From: Actinomadura harenae | GTDB lineage: Bacteria > Actinomycetota > Actinomycetes > Streptosporangiales > Streptosporangiaceae | Assembly (NCBI RefSeq): GCF_003696215.1 | Contig: NZ_RFFG01000013.1 | Coordinates: forward strand, 1 to 64,000 | DNA length: 64,000 nucleotides | Reading direction: 5' to 3' | Part shown: positions 17,470 to 25,533 of the stretch, in pieces | Layout of the letters: each line of letters starts with the position of its first letter | How positions within the stretch are numbered: position 1 is the first letter of the stretch | Translations under genes and position numbers: made by a program | Notes under the pieces: generated by a model | The model's database searches: none | What the model saw: the letters and a program-made list of their open reading frames with translations, nothing else | Told to the model about the DNA's origin: nothing

Positions 17470-18360
17470 TCAGTCTGTGGGCATGGACCCGACGCCGATG
17501 TTGTTCAGCTTGGCCAAGTCCTCCCGGGAGAGGGCGAGTCCCGCGCCGGCGATGTTCTCGCGCAGGTGTGCCGTCGCTGACGTGCCGGGAATGAGCAGGA
17601 TGTTCGGCGAGCGCTGCAGCAGCCAGGCCAGCGCGACGGACATCGGCGTCGACTCCAGTCGGGCGGCGACCGCCGAGAGCGCCGAGGACTGAAGCGGGGT
17701 GAAGCCTCCAAGGGGGAAGAAGGGCACGTACGCGACGCTGTCGGCGGCGAGCCGGTCGATGAGCGTGTCGTCGTGGCGGTGGGCGAGGTTGTACATGTTC
17801 TGAACGCACACGATCGGCGCGATGCTCTGTGCCTCGGCGACCTGCTCCTCGGTGGCGTTGCTGACCCCGAGGTGGCGGATCAGGCCCTGCTGCTGAAGGT
17901 CGACGAGCGTCCCGAACGCCTCGGCGAGCGAGCCGGGCCGGCGGCCTTCGGCGTTGCCGAGCCGGAGGTTGACCAGGTCGAGTACGTCGAGCCGGAGAGA
18001 CCTGAGGTTGTCGTGGACCTGGCGGCGCAGATCTTCAGGTCGCCGGGCCGTGGGCCATCCCCCCTGTGCGTCGCGGGTCGCGCCCACCTTGGTCACGATG
18101 TGCAGCGACTCGGGATAGGGGTGCAGCGCCTGGCGGATCAGCTCGTTGGTGACCCGCGGCCCGTAGGCGTCGCTGGTGTCGATGTGGGTGACACCGAGGT
18201 CGACCGCTTCCCGCAGAACGGCCAGGGCACCCTCGTGATCGGCGGGCGGCCCCATCACCCGCGGGCCGGCCAGTTGCATGGCACCGTAGCCGAACCGGGT
18301 GACGGTCAGGTCACCCAGAGTCCAGGTGCCGCCGGGAAGAGAGAGGGAGGGCGTGCTCAT
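17470..18360 (-). CDS. aldo/keto reductase
   Basis: 296 residues, TIM-barrel AKR with the usual order of motifs: THIDTSDAYGPRVTNELI (Asp, Tyr), HIVTKVG (Lys), LIRHLGVSNATEEQV and the NADPH-binding end LLIPGTSATAHLRENIAG. The usual catalytic His position reads DLVNLRLG (Asn), as in some YdbC-type members. It would reduce carbonyls with NADPH; substrate unknown. GAAAGG precedes ATG 18360. It is divergent from the HxlR regulator at 18492, a common redox/electrophile-response arrangement, and the palindromes between them are the likely control site. Confidence 0.88.
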   Translation of the reverse strand: MSTPSLSLPGGTWTLGDLTVTRFGYGAMQLAGPRVMGPPADHEGALAVLREAVDLGVTHIDTSDAYGPRVTNELIRQALHPYPESLHIVTKVGATRDAQGGWPTARRPEDLRRQVHDNLRSLRLDVLDLVNLRLGNAEGRRPGSLAEAFGTLVDLQQQGLIRHLGVSNATEEQVAEAQSIAPIVCVQNMYNLAHRHDDTLIDRLAADSVAYVPFFPLGGFTPLQSSALSAVAARLESTPMSVALAWLLQRSPNILLIPGTSATAHLRENIAGAGLALSREDLAKLNNIGVGSMPTD

Positions 18361-18427
18361 CGCGTTGCCTTTCGTTGTGCACTCGAGGGTGCCGCCTGCG
18401 GCGTCCCCGCATCATGATTGGAGAGAA

Positions 18428-18452
18428 ACTTCCCGACGGGAAGTAGGTACTT
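18428..18452. promoter_or_regulatory. likely HxlR operator
   Basis: ACTTCCCG-A-CGGGAAGT (18428-18444) is a perfect dyad. It overlaps a second one, AAGTA-GG-TACTT (18441-18452). Both lie midway between the divergent reductase and HxlR genes. TACT/AGTA half-sites are typical of HxlR-family regulators. Confidence 0.55.
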
Positions 18453-18491
18453 TGGAGTGCGTAACCCACCCATCGGTGAGAGGTGTGCTCA

Positions 18492-18938
18492 GTGACGACG
18501 ATGAAGGCGGCCCAGCAGAGGGCTCAGGCCAAGGTGGAGTACAACGCGTTCCTGGCTGCATGTCCCAGTCGGCAGTTGCTCGACCGGATCTCGGACAAGT
18601 GGGTCGTCCTGATCCTGTGCGCGCTGGGCGGTGACAACAGCTCCGACCAGACCGGTGCGGCGCACGCAGACACTCCGAAGGTGATGCGTTACTCCGAGAT
18701 CGCTCGTCTTCTGGCCGGGGTCAGCCAGAAGATGCTGACTCAAACGCTGCGGTCGCTGGAGCGCGACGGTCTGCTCACCCGTACTGCGACGCCGACCGTC
18801 CCTGTCACCGTCACCTACGAGCTGACCGACCTCGGCCTCTCGCTCCACTCCATGACGCGCGGGCTCAGAAGCTGGGCGCAGACGCACATGGACGAGGTTC
18901 TGGCGAACCGCGAGAACCACGACGCTCGCACCTCCTGA
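18492..18938 (+). CDS. HxlR-family transcriptional regulator
   Basis: About 148 residues from GTG 18492 (GAGAGG 8 bp upstream); ATG 18501 is an alternative. Winged-helix HxlR domain: the conserved Cys in AACPSRQLLDRISDKWVVLILCAL, recognition region MRYSEIARLLAGVSQKMLTQTLRSLERDGLLTR, wing VTYELTDLGLSL. The N-terminal Cys in ACPS is the position used for thiol or quinone sensing in HxlR/YodB proteins. It probably controls the divergent aldo/keto reductase through the palindromes between them. Confidence 0.88.
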   Translation: MTTMKAAQQRAQAKVEYNAFLAACPSRQLLDRISDKWVVLILCALGGDNSSDQTGAAHADTPKVMRYSEIARLLAGVSQKMLTQTLRSLERDGLLTRTATPTVPVTVTYELTDLGLSLHSMTRGLRSWAQTHMDEVLANRENHDARTS

Positions 18939-19027
18939 CGACCCGCGTCCAGCCCTCCAACAGCTCCCACCGGTGTGCCGAGAACAGCACGGGGGCCACG
19001 TTCCGATGGCCGCGCCCGCAGTCGACC

Positions 19028-19109
19028 GTGGTGTGGGGCGATGGCGCCTACGTCGGCACAATGGTGGCCCGGGCCCTGCACCTGACCCTCAAGATCGCGA
19101 CCAGAAGGT
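19028..19109 (+). pseudogene. possible IS5-type transposase scrap
   Basis: VVWGDGAYVGTMVARALHLTLKIATR resembles the (V)WADGGY.G...LTLEIV segment of IS5-family DDE transposases. Only about 27 codons remain, with no frame on either side. The rest of 18939-19181 shows nothing else recognisable. Confidence 0.25.
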
Positions 19110-19181
19110 ATCCACCACGACCTGGTAGGCGGCATTTCTCCCTCTGGTACCCGGCTCGGACGAGACGCTCCCCCACGGTCT

Positions 19182-19238
19182 GACCGTCCCGAGGACGGTC
19201 CGCCGATCGGTCGTCTGCCGAAAACCGGTCGCGACCGG
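19182..19238. promoter_or_regulatory. two palindromes upstream of the sirtuin gene
   Basis: GACCGTCC-CGA-GGACGGTC (19182-19200) and the perfect 14-bp CCGGTCGCGACCGG (19225-19238). TACCGT near 19253 could be a -10 element for a nearly leaderless transcript, since no ribosome binding site precedes ATG 19265. One palindrome could be an operator. Role inferred. Confidence 0.35.
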
Positions 19239-19264
19239 CCCTGGCGGCCCCCTACCGTCGCGGC

Positions 19265-20014
19265 ATGGATCTTCCCGACTGGGGGCGTGGCGTCTCGAGG
19301 ATCGCGGTGCTCACCGGCGCCGGGATCAGCACCGACTCCGGCATCCCCGACTACCGAGGCCCCAACGGCGTGTGGACCAAGGACCCCGAGCTGCTGGGCT
19401 TGTTCAACCGCCAGGACTTCCTCGCCGACACCGGCGTGCGCCGCCGGTTCTGGGCCGCACTGCCGGCGCTGGAGGGACACGACGCCGAACCCAACGCCGC
19501 CCACCTGGCGCTGGCCCGGCTGGAGTCCACCGGCCTGTCCTTGCGGATCCTCACCCAGAACGTCGACGGCCTGCACCAGCGGGCCGGGTCCACACCGCGC
19601 AAGGTCCTCGAACTGCACGGGTCGATGGCCTCCACCACCTGCACCCGGTGCGCCGCCAGGACTCCGACCCGGGAGGTCCTCCACCGAGGCGAGGACGACC
19701 CGGCCTGCGCCCGGTGCGGCGGGATCCTCCAGCCGTCGATCGTCCTGTTCGGGCAGGTCCTCGACCAGGACCTGCTCGGCAAGGCCGCCGCCATAGCCTG
19801 GGCGGCGCAGCTTTTCGTCGCGATCGGCAGTTCGCTGCTGGTCGAGCCCGCTGCCGCGCTGTGCCGCGTCGCCGTCGAGGCCGGGGCCACCCTCGTGATC
19901 ATCAACCGGGACCCGACGCCGTACGACGATCTGGCCACCGAGGTGATCAGGGAGCCGATCGGCGTGGCCGTCCCCGCGCTCTGCGCGGCCTTCGCCGCCT
20001 CGCGTCCCGCGTAG
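19265..20014 (+). CDS. Sir2-family NAD-dependent protein deacylase (sirtuin)
   Basis: 249 residues with all sirtuin motifs: VLTGAGISTDSGIPDYRG (NAD binding), TQNVDGLHQRAG with ELHGS (catalytic His), zinc cysteines CTRC...CARC and IVLFGQVL, then GSSLLVEPAAAL and INRDPTP. It removes acyl groups from lysines using NAD. Probably leaderless (see upstream site). It stands alone, with a recombinase relic directly after it. No known partner such as an SIR2-type defence effector is adjacent, and the domain is the ordinary enzymatic type. Confidence 0.9.
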   Translation: MDLPDWGRGVSRIAVLTGAGISTDSGIPDYRGPNGVWTKDPELLGLFNRQDFLADTGVRRRFWAALPALEGHDAEPNAAHLALARLESTGLSLRILTQNVDGLHQRAGSTPRKVLELHGSMASTTCTRCAARTPTREVLHRGEDDPACARCGGILQPSIVLFGQVLDQDLLGKAAAIAWAAQLFVAIGSSLLVEPAAALCRVAVEAGATLVIINRDPTPYDDLATEVIREPIGVAVPALCAAFAASRPA

Positions 20015-20036
20015 GAGCCGATCGTCGTCCTCACCG

Positions 20037-20200
20037 CCGCCCGGTGCCGCCGGGTCTTCGCCGACCCCAGTGCGGCAGGACCGCCGATCGGCCTGGGCTG
20101 GATGCCTGCCACGCGCTCCTGAACGCCGGGCACAACCTGGTCCTCCCCGCCCTGGACCGCTACGGCCGATCCCTCCAGGACCTCGGGGTTGAGGAACCTG
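20037..20200 (+). pseudogene. serine recombinase relic (middle fragment)
   Basis: RCRRVFADPSAAG in one frame and RPGLDACHALLNAGHNLVLPALDRYGRSLQDL in another align with CRRIFADKKSGKTALRPGLQACHAFLAEGD...LDRYGRTMKDL of the gene at 13636. Frameshifts and both ends missing: dead fragment. Confidence 0.55.
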
Positions 20201-20257
20201 CGGACAGCCGTTGGCACCGAGAATGATCTTGGTGGGGTCTGGCGTGGTGCGTGCTGG

Positions 20258-20419
20258 TCAGTTGCCGGGTGGCTGCTCGGCGGTTTTGATGCGGGTGGCG
20301 TAAACCCGGTGGGCCTTGCGCTCGGCTGGTGCGCCGGAGGCGAGCAGGGCGGACAGGGCGTGCCGCTGGCGGGCGTCGGTCTGCTTGTCGGTGGAGTGCC
20401 GCAGGTAGAGGCGGTCCAT
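20258..20419 (-). pseudogene. serine recombinase relic (N-terminal fragment)
   Basis: 53 codons from ATG 20419: MDRLYLRHSTDKQTDARQRH-ALSALLASGAP...HRVYAT, then unrelated sequence and a stop. YLRxSTDKQTDARQ is the start of the resolvase catalytic domain with its nucleophilic Ser. It is truncated after about 45 residues and lies on the opposite strand to the neighbouring relic, so it is a separate gene remnant. Confidence 0.6.
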
Positions 20420-20880
20420 CGTGTCCCCACTGTCCGGTCGGCTGGACTGCCTCTGACGGGCGCCCGCAGCGATTTTCGGGGGCGAAAAGGAGGGGCGGAA
20501 GTATGGATCGGATCCGATTGGATCGGTGGGCCGTCGCCGCAGGTCGGAGACGGGTCTTGATTGGATCCGGCTGTGGGGGCGGAGTCGAACGATTACGCCC
20601 CCTCGGCAAGAACTATCCTGGGTACTTTCCGGGCATGGGACTGGGCTTTTTCTGGGCGTGGTGCGGGAGGCAGGGGACACGACCCCTTCCGAGATCTCCC
20701 TCCGCGATCAGGAGGAGAGCCCGCCGCTGGAGCTCGCCGAGGAGATGCGGGCGACTTCTGGCCGGAGACCACCCGCAGAACCCCATCCGCACGCGGTGGT
20801 CGCGACGTGACCGTCTGTCAAACGCGGGCGCGATCCACGGGTCACGTGCTGTGACCGCGAGCGGGGTCGCCTGGTGCCGG
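20420..20880. other. gene-free stretch
   Basis: Short open frames here have no coding character and match nothing known to me. GGATC-rich short repeats (GGATCGGATCC near 20506, GGATCGG near 20519, GGATCC near 20564) are the only visible structure. Confidence 0.4.
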
Positions 20881-21771
20881 TCAGCCGTTGGTGGGGCCGA
20901 GGTCGTGGATCGTCTGGGCGAGGGCTCGGATCAGGTCGGTTTCGGCCTCGGTGTGCCAGACCAGGGCATAGGTCAGGTGTGGCATGTCCGGCATGGGGAG
21001 CCACCGCAGGTGCGGCATTGCCCAGTATCGGGTGATGTGGGCGGGGAAGTTGTGGACGATCTCGCCGGTGCTGACCAGGTGGATCAGCTCGTCGGCGTTG
21101 GCGATGGGTTCGATCCGTTCGATTGTCTGACCGCGCGGGGTGTGGAAGGGCAGGTAGCTGCCCTCCCAGTAGTCCGGCATGTGGGGGGCGGTGCCGTGCG
21201 GGAAGTCCGCGAGCGCTTCCAGGGGTACGGAGGGCCGGTCGGCCAGTTCGTGCTCGGCGGAGACGGCGAGTACCCGTGGGTCGGTGAACAGGACCGGGCC
21301 CACTGTCAGATCGGGTTCTTCCACGGGGAGCCAGGCGATCAGTACGTCCAGGTCGCCGGAGCGGAGCCTGGCGAACGGGTCGATGAAGGGAGCGCGGCGC
21401 AGCTGCAGTTCCCAGTGCGGGTGCCGGTCGCGGAAGGCCCGCCAGTAGGGATGCAGGTCGTGGACGTTGAAGGGCAGCATGCCCACCCGTAGCCGCGCGT
21501 TGATACCGCGGGATGCCATCCGGGCGCGTTCGAGGCTTTCGCGCAGGCCCGCGTAGACCGGGAGCAGGTCGTCACGCAACTGCTGTCCGACCGGGGTCAG
21601 GCGGACCTGGCGGCGGTTGGAGCGGTCGAACAACGGGGTTCCGATACGGCGTTCCTGCTGGCTGATCGCCTGGCTGACCCGCGCCTGGGACACGTAGAGC
21701 CGGGCGGCCGTCCGGCCGAAGTGCAGCTCCTCGGCCAGGGTCAGAAAGATCTCGATGTCCCTAAGTTCCAC
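20881..21771 (-). CDS. LysR-family transcriptional regulator
   Basis: 296 residues. N-terminal HTH (residues 1-60: LRDIEIFLTLAEELHFGRTAARLYVSQARVSQAI-SQQERRIGTPLFDR) followed by a LysR substrate-binding domain (from about 90). Divergent from the hemerythrin-domain gene at 21893, with an ATAA-N8-TTAT dyad between them, so it probably regulates itself and that gene. Ligand unknown. Confidence 0.88.
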   Translation of the reverse strand: MELRDIEIFLTLAEELHFGRTAARLYVSQARVSQAISQQERRIGTPLFDRSNRRQVRLTPVGQQLRDDLLPVYAGLRESLERARMASRGINARLRVGMLPFNVHDLHPYWRAFRDRHPHWELQLRRAPFIDPFARLRSGDLDVLIAWLPVEEPDLTVGPVLFTDPRVLAVSAEHELADRPSVPLEALADFPHGTAPHMPDYWEGSYLPFHTPRGQTIERIEPIANADELIHLVSTGEIVHNFPAHITRYWAMPHLRWLPMPDMPHLTYALVWHTEAETDLIRALAQTIHDLGPTNG

Positions 21772-21789
21772 CTTGTTCCTATCTGAGCT

Positions 21790-21805
21790 ATAAGCCCCAA
21801 GTTAT
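21790..21805. promoter_or_regulatory. candidate LysR-type operator
   Basis: ATAAGCCCCAAGTTAT, an interrupted dyad in an AT-richer patch 19-34 bp before the LysR start. Such sites between LysR genes and divergent targets are typical. Confidence 0.4.
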
Positions 21806-21892
21806 CGGATCACGCGGAATCCCACGTTGATGCGGGCACGTCACCACTCCAGAGTGGGAGACGTCCAAAACCACAGGTGGAAGGGGTGGCCC

Positions 21893-22537
21893 ATGAGTAG
21901 CACGCTCGACATGACGGCGATGTGCGCGATGCACGACGCGCTGCGCCGGGAAGCCGAGCACCTGGCCAAGGTCACCACCCGGGTCGGCGTCGACCCGTGC
22001 GCCGTCCTGCGCACCGCCGCCGGCTGGGAGCTGTTCAAGACCTGCCTGCACGTCCACCACACCGCCGAGGATGACGCACTGTGGCCCGTACTGCGCCAGA
22101 TCCTGGCCGACCGGCCGGCCGACCTGACGCTGCTGGAGGCGATGGAGGTAGAACACGCCGCCATCGACCAGGTCATCGAGGCGATCGATGAGGCACTGGC
22201 CGGGCCCGAGGACGGGCTGGACCGGCTCGGGGATCTCACCGATTCCCTGGTCACCGGCCTCACCGGACACCTCAGGCACGAGGAGGATCAGGCGCTTCCG
22301 CTGATTCAGGCGGCCGCCACCCAGGAGCAGTGGACGCGCTTCGGGCAGATCCACGCCCAGCGGATCGGCGCCGACGCCCCCAGAATCCTGCCGTGGCTCC
22401 TGGACGGCGCGAGCGACCAGGCCGTCGCCGCGATGCTGGCGCAACTCACCGAACCTGCGCGCCAGGCCTACCAGCACCAGTGGCGACCCGCCTATCTGGC
22501 CCTCGACCGCTGGCATCTACGAAAGGAACGATCATGA
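21893..22537 (+). CDS. hemerythrin HHE domain protein
   Basis: 214 residues from ATG 21893 with GGAAGGGG upstream. It is helical and has the spaced His/Glu ligands of a di-iron HHE domain: MCAMHDALRREAEHL, CLHVHHTAEDDALWP, EVEHAAIDQV and GHLRHEEDQALP. It may bind oxygen, NO or iron, or act in stress protection; the role here is not known. The divergent LysR gene suggests inducible expression. Confidence 0.82.
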   Translation: MSSTLDMTAMCAMHDALRREAEHLAKVTTRVGVDPCAVLRTAAGWELFKTCLHVHHTAEDDALWPVLRQILADRPADLTLLEAMEVEHAAIDQVIEAIDEALAGPEDGLDRLGDLTDSLVTGLTGHLRHEEDQALPLIQAAATQEQWTRFGQIHAQRIGADAPRILPWLLDGASDQAVAAMLAQLTEPARQAYQHQWRPAYLALDRWHLRKERS

Positions 22538-22660
22538 CCAGTGGTGTTGATCACCGGAGGCAACGAGGGGTAGGCCCTTGAGCTGGCCAGCCGCTCGGGG
22601 TGCAGGTTGGGCGATCTTCCTCGGCTCGTGTGACGAAGGCCGGGGACAGGCGGGCCCCAC
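22534..22660 (+). pseudogene. short-chain dehydrogenase, 5' remnant
   Basis: After an ATG at 22534, one frame reads VLITGGNEG then TAG, ALELASR. A second reads IFLGSCDEGRGQA. Together they resemble the Rossmann start of SDR proteins (VLITGGNxGLG...LASRLG...IFLGSRDxxRG). Several indels; only about 40 codons survive. Confidence 0.45.
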
Positions 22661-22699
22661 CGGGGTGGCGTCCGGGCCCTGCCTGGATGCCCGGTCGGG

Positions 22700-22728
22700 C
22701 ACATAACCACCCATGCACCACATAACCA
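22700..22728. repeat. CACATAACCA direct repeat before the VOC gene
   Basis: CACATAACCA at 22700-22709 and 22719-22728, 19 bp apart and ending 21 bp before the ATG at 22750. AT-rich in a GC-rich region. Probably promoter/operator sequence for the VOC gene. Confidence 0.4.
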
Positions 22729-22749
22729 TCTATGTATAGGGAGCAAGAC

Positions 22750-23163
22750 ATGAAGGCACACGTCAGCTCGATCCTTCTTGGCGTCCGGGACATGGACCGG
22801 GCCAAGCGGTTCTACACCGAGGGGCTCGGCTGGAAGATCCAGAGCGACTTCGGCATCTCGGTGTTCTTCGAATCGGACGGCGCCTCACCCGTCGGCTTCT
22901 ACAGCCGCGAAGGCTTGGCCGCTCAGGTGGGCACGGACCAGGAAGGCAGTGGCTTCAGCGGACTGGTTCTGACCTACGTCGTCCGCAGTGAGGCGCGGGT
23001 CGATGAGATCATGGCGGAGGCCGAGAAGGCCGGCGCCACGGTCCTCAAGCCCGCCGGCGCTCTGCCGTGGGGCGGGTACGGCGGCACCTTCGCCGACCCG
23101 GACGGCTACATCTGGAGTCTGGGCTACAGCGCCCAGGCAACCGACCAGCCCTACGCGGAGTAG
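22750..23163 (+). CDS. VOC (glyoxalase/bleomycin-resistance fold) protein
   Basis: 137 residues from ATG 22750, with GGGAG 7 bp upstream; an earlier ATG at 22732 would overlap that site. Two beta-alpha-beta-beta-beta modules: ILLGVRDMDRAKRFYTEGLGW and the closing GGTFADPDGYIWSLGY. Substrate unknown. The CACATAACCA repeats just upstream suggest regulation, and the gene is followed by a very strong hairpin. Confidence 0.82.
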   Translation: MKAHVSSILLGVRDMDRAKRFYTEGLGWKIQSDFGISVFFESDGASPVGFYSREGLAAQVGTDQEGSGFSGLVLTYVVRSEARVDEIMAEAEKAGATVLKPAGALPWGGYGGTFADPDGYIWSLGYSAQATDQPYAE

Positions 23164-23177
23164 CCGCGATCCTTCTC

Positions 23178-23232
23178 TCACAGCCGTCCGGGACGGCGGG
23201 GCGCGTGCCGCTGCCGTCCCGGACGGCTGTGA
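23178..23232. terminator. perfect 20-bp inverted repeat (hairpin)
   Basis: Arm 23178-23197 begins TCACAGCCGTCCGGG. Arm 23213-23232 is its exact complement, and the loop is 15 nt. It lies 14 bp after the VOC stop, so it probably ends that transcript, although no T-run follows. A 20-bp perfect repeat is unusually long for a terminator. Confidence 0.55.
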
Positions 23233-23316
23233 CCCCGCGTGCGGGAAGCGGGAGCGGCGATCGGAGCCGGGCGGGCGGGATCCGCAGTGAACCGGCAGGA
23301 CGAACAGGAGAAGATC

Positions 23317-23751
23317 ATGAAGTTTCGGGCCTACGTTGAGCCACCTGAGCCCATGCGGGGTCTGGAAGTTCCGTCCGAGGTGGTGGCAGCGCTCGGCGGG
23401 GGCGCGCGGCCGCCGGTGACGATCACAGTCAACGGGCATTCCTGGAGGAGCCGGGTCGCCCTCCTGCGCGGCCGCCACTTGCTCGGCCTCAGCAATGCCA
23501 ACCGGCAGGCCGCCGGTGTCGCAATCGGCGAGGAGGTCGAGGTCGAGCTGGAGCTCGACACCGAGCCGCGCGTCGTGGTCGAGCCTGCGGACTTCGCCCA
23601 GGCTCTGGACGACGACCCCGTCGCCCGCGCCGCCTACGACAACCTTGCATACAGCCACAAGCGCGAGCACGTGCGTGCAATCGAGAGTGCGAAGAAGCCC
23701 GAGACGCGCCGGCGGCGTATCGAGAAGGCCATCTCCACTCTGCGGGGCTGA
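23317..23751 (+). CDS. DUF1905 / YdeI-OmpD-associated protein
   Basis: 144 residues from ATG 23317 (AGGAGAAG upstream). N-terminal DUF1905-like small beta domain (VEPPEPMRGLEVPSEVVAALG...VTITVNGHSWRSRVALLRGRHLLGL). C-terminal helical YdeI-type tail (DDDPVARAAYDNLAYSHKREHVRAIESAKKPET-RRRRIEKAISTL). Members are small cytoplasmic proteins of unclear function, some linked to bacteriocin tolerance. Intact and monocistronic. Confidence 0.8.
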   Translation: MKFRAYVEPPEPMRGLEVPSEVVAALGGGARPPVTITVNGHSWRSRVALLRGRHLLGLSNANRQAAGVAIGEEVEVELELDTEPRVVVEPADFAQALDDDPVARAAYDNLAYSHKREHVRAIESAKKPETRRRRIEKAISTLRG

Positions 23752-23821
23752 CCCCCGAAAGCAAGACTCCGGGCACATTCTGCTCACTCCCCGCCGCCAG
23801 GAAGCGCACCGACGCCAGGCC

Positions 23822-25213
23822 CTACACACCCCCGTCGCCGGCGGGCGGCTCGGGCATCGGGCCGAGTTCGCGCAGCCCCTGGTCAGGGGTGGAGGAGGCG
23901 ATGACGTAGCGGCCCAGGCAGTTGAGGTGGGTGTGGCCGAGCGGGGACAGGCGGGCGACGTCCTCGCCGGCGACCGGGATGCCCTGGGCGCGCAACTGGT
24001 CGACGATCTGCGACAGATAGCGGCTGTTCCACAGCGCGACGGCGTTGACGACTAGGCCGAGCGCGGCCAACTGGTCTTATCCGGGTGGAGATGTCGACCG
24101 GGTGCACGTAGGCGTCCAGGAACCCGGTCCAGGAGTGCACCTCCAGCAGCAGTTCGGGCAGCTCGATGCGCGGCAGCATCGCCTGACACGCTCCCCGCAG
24201 CCAGGCCAGGGACCCCGGCTCGCCGACCGTGCCGGGCTTGTCCACCGACAACCGGGCCCGCCCGTCGGCCGGTGTCACCACCCGGACCCGGGCGTCCTCG
24301 CCGGCCTCTTCCAACCGGGCGGCCATCTGCTTCCACGCCGCATCCAGCGCCAGCAGCTTGCCGTCCAGGTGCTCCTGCACCGGGTCGGTCAGCGACAGCG
24401 AGGCCAGCACGTCCGGCCGGACCGCCTCCCACACCCGGCCGTCCAGCAGGTGCGAGCGAGGGTCGGCCCACCGCAGCGACGGGGTAGCGAACACATCCCG
24501 CACCGACAGCGCCCGCAACAGCGCCTCGAGCACGCGCACCACATAGGCGTAGCGGTCCACGGCGCCCTGCGGAAGATCCTTATTGGAGTACACCGCCCGC
24601 TTCCACGCCGGTGTCACCAGCGAGACGTCGATCTCCCCCGGCAGCAGCGGCTTGCGTGACACCTGCCGGCGTGCCAGCTCCGGCAGCCGCCGCACCGCGG
24701 CCAGCACCCGCACCCCACCGGCCGCCGCGCCCAGCGACCTCGACTCGCCCAGCAGCTTCAGGAACGGCCGGACGGTGTTGTACTTGTCGACCAGCGCCGA
24801 GCGCATCGCGGCCTCGGCGGCGCCGTCATCGTCGGGGACAAGTTCCTCCACCGACTCCAGCGCCGCCAGGACCTGCTGTTTGGTCGCGCCGGCCTCCTGC
24901 GCGACCGCCGCCCACAACGCCGCCGGGTCCAGATCGGCGTTGGTCTCGGCGACCAGGTCGAGTTGTTCCACCAGTACCCGGCCCGCCCGCGACAGCACCC
25001 TGGAGGCCTTCTCCAACCTGGGCAGCATCGCCAACCGGTCAGTCCCCGACTTGCGCCGCGCCGGGTTGATCATCCGGGTGGCCATCAGCAGCGCGAACAA
25101 GTCGAGTGCGTCGTCGATGGCCTCGGCCTCCAGGCTGCGGGTCACCGCCACCAGCGTCGCCGTACGCCGCGGCTCGCCCAGACGCGCCAACAGCGGCGCC
25201 TTGCTGCCCGCCC
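23822..25213 (-). pseudogene. Tn3-family transposase TnpA, truncated and internally deleted
   Basis: The long frame (25190 downward) begins at LGEPRRTATLVAVTRSLEAEA-IDDALDLFALLMATRM, which lies about 250 residues into a normal TnpA. It runs to LPELLLEVHSWTGFLDAYVH. After 24070 another frame gives NAVALWNSRYLSQIVDQLRA and EDVARLSPLGHTHLNCLGRY, the extreme C-terminus of Tn3 transposases. The catalytic DDE region between them is missing, and so is the N-terminal domain. The relic is dead and no Tn3 terminal repeat was recognised nearby. Confidence 0.8.
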
Positions 25214-25217
25214 CGCA

Positions 25218-25248
25218 CCCTGCGGCTCCTGAGCCAGGAGCCGCAGGG
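25218..25248. terminator. perfect 14-bp hairpin at the Tn3 relic edge
   Basis: CCCTGCGGCTCCTG - AGC - CAGGAGCCGCAGGG. It sits exactly where the truncated TnpA frame ends (about 25213). It could be a terminator or a structure involved in the deletion. No T-run follows. Confidence 0.45.
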
Positions 25249-25314
25249 CGCTATGACTCCTACGCCTGGTGGAAGCGGCTCCGGCCGGCGGCAATCCGAC
25301 GAGCGGTCGGCCCG

Positions 25315-25520
25315 TCATGGTGCGGGTGGAAACGGCCCGTAGGGCTCGTCGCGGCGGAACAGTTGTTCCATGGGCATCTCCTCATGCTCGTCGGAGTCGC
25401 CGAACAGGGCGTGCTGGTCGCGGCCGTAGGGGGCGCGGCGTCGGTCGAAGCTGGCGGTGCCGGGCTGGGAGACATACAGCGCAGCTCCACCGCCGTAGCG
25501 CAGAGCGGAGGTGACCGCGC
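25315..25520 (-). pseudogene. C-terminal fragment of an unidentified gene
   Basis: The minus strand reads GGGAALYVSQPGTASFDRRR then PYGRDQHALFGDSDEHEEMP-MEQLFRRDEPYGPFPPAP and TGA. Composition and codon use look coding, but there is no start, and the frame is cut at the junction with the kinase gene. I do not recognise the family. Confidence 0.35.
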
Positions 25521-25533
25521 CCTCGATGGTCTC

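Noticed and set aside
19265..20014. sirtuin as part of a SIR2-based phage-defence system
   Set aside because: It is a compact deacylase with full zinc and NAD motifs, standing alone. No Argonaute, HerA or other effector partner is adjacent.
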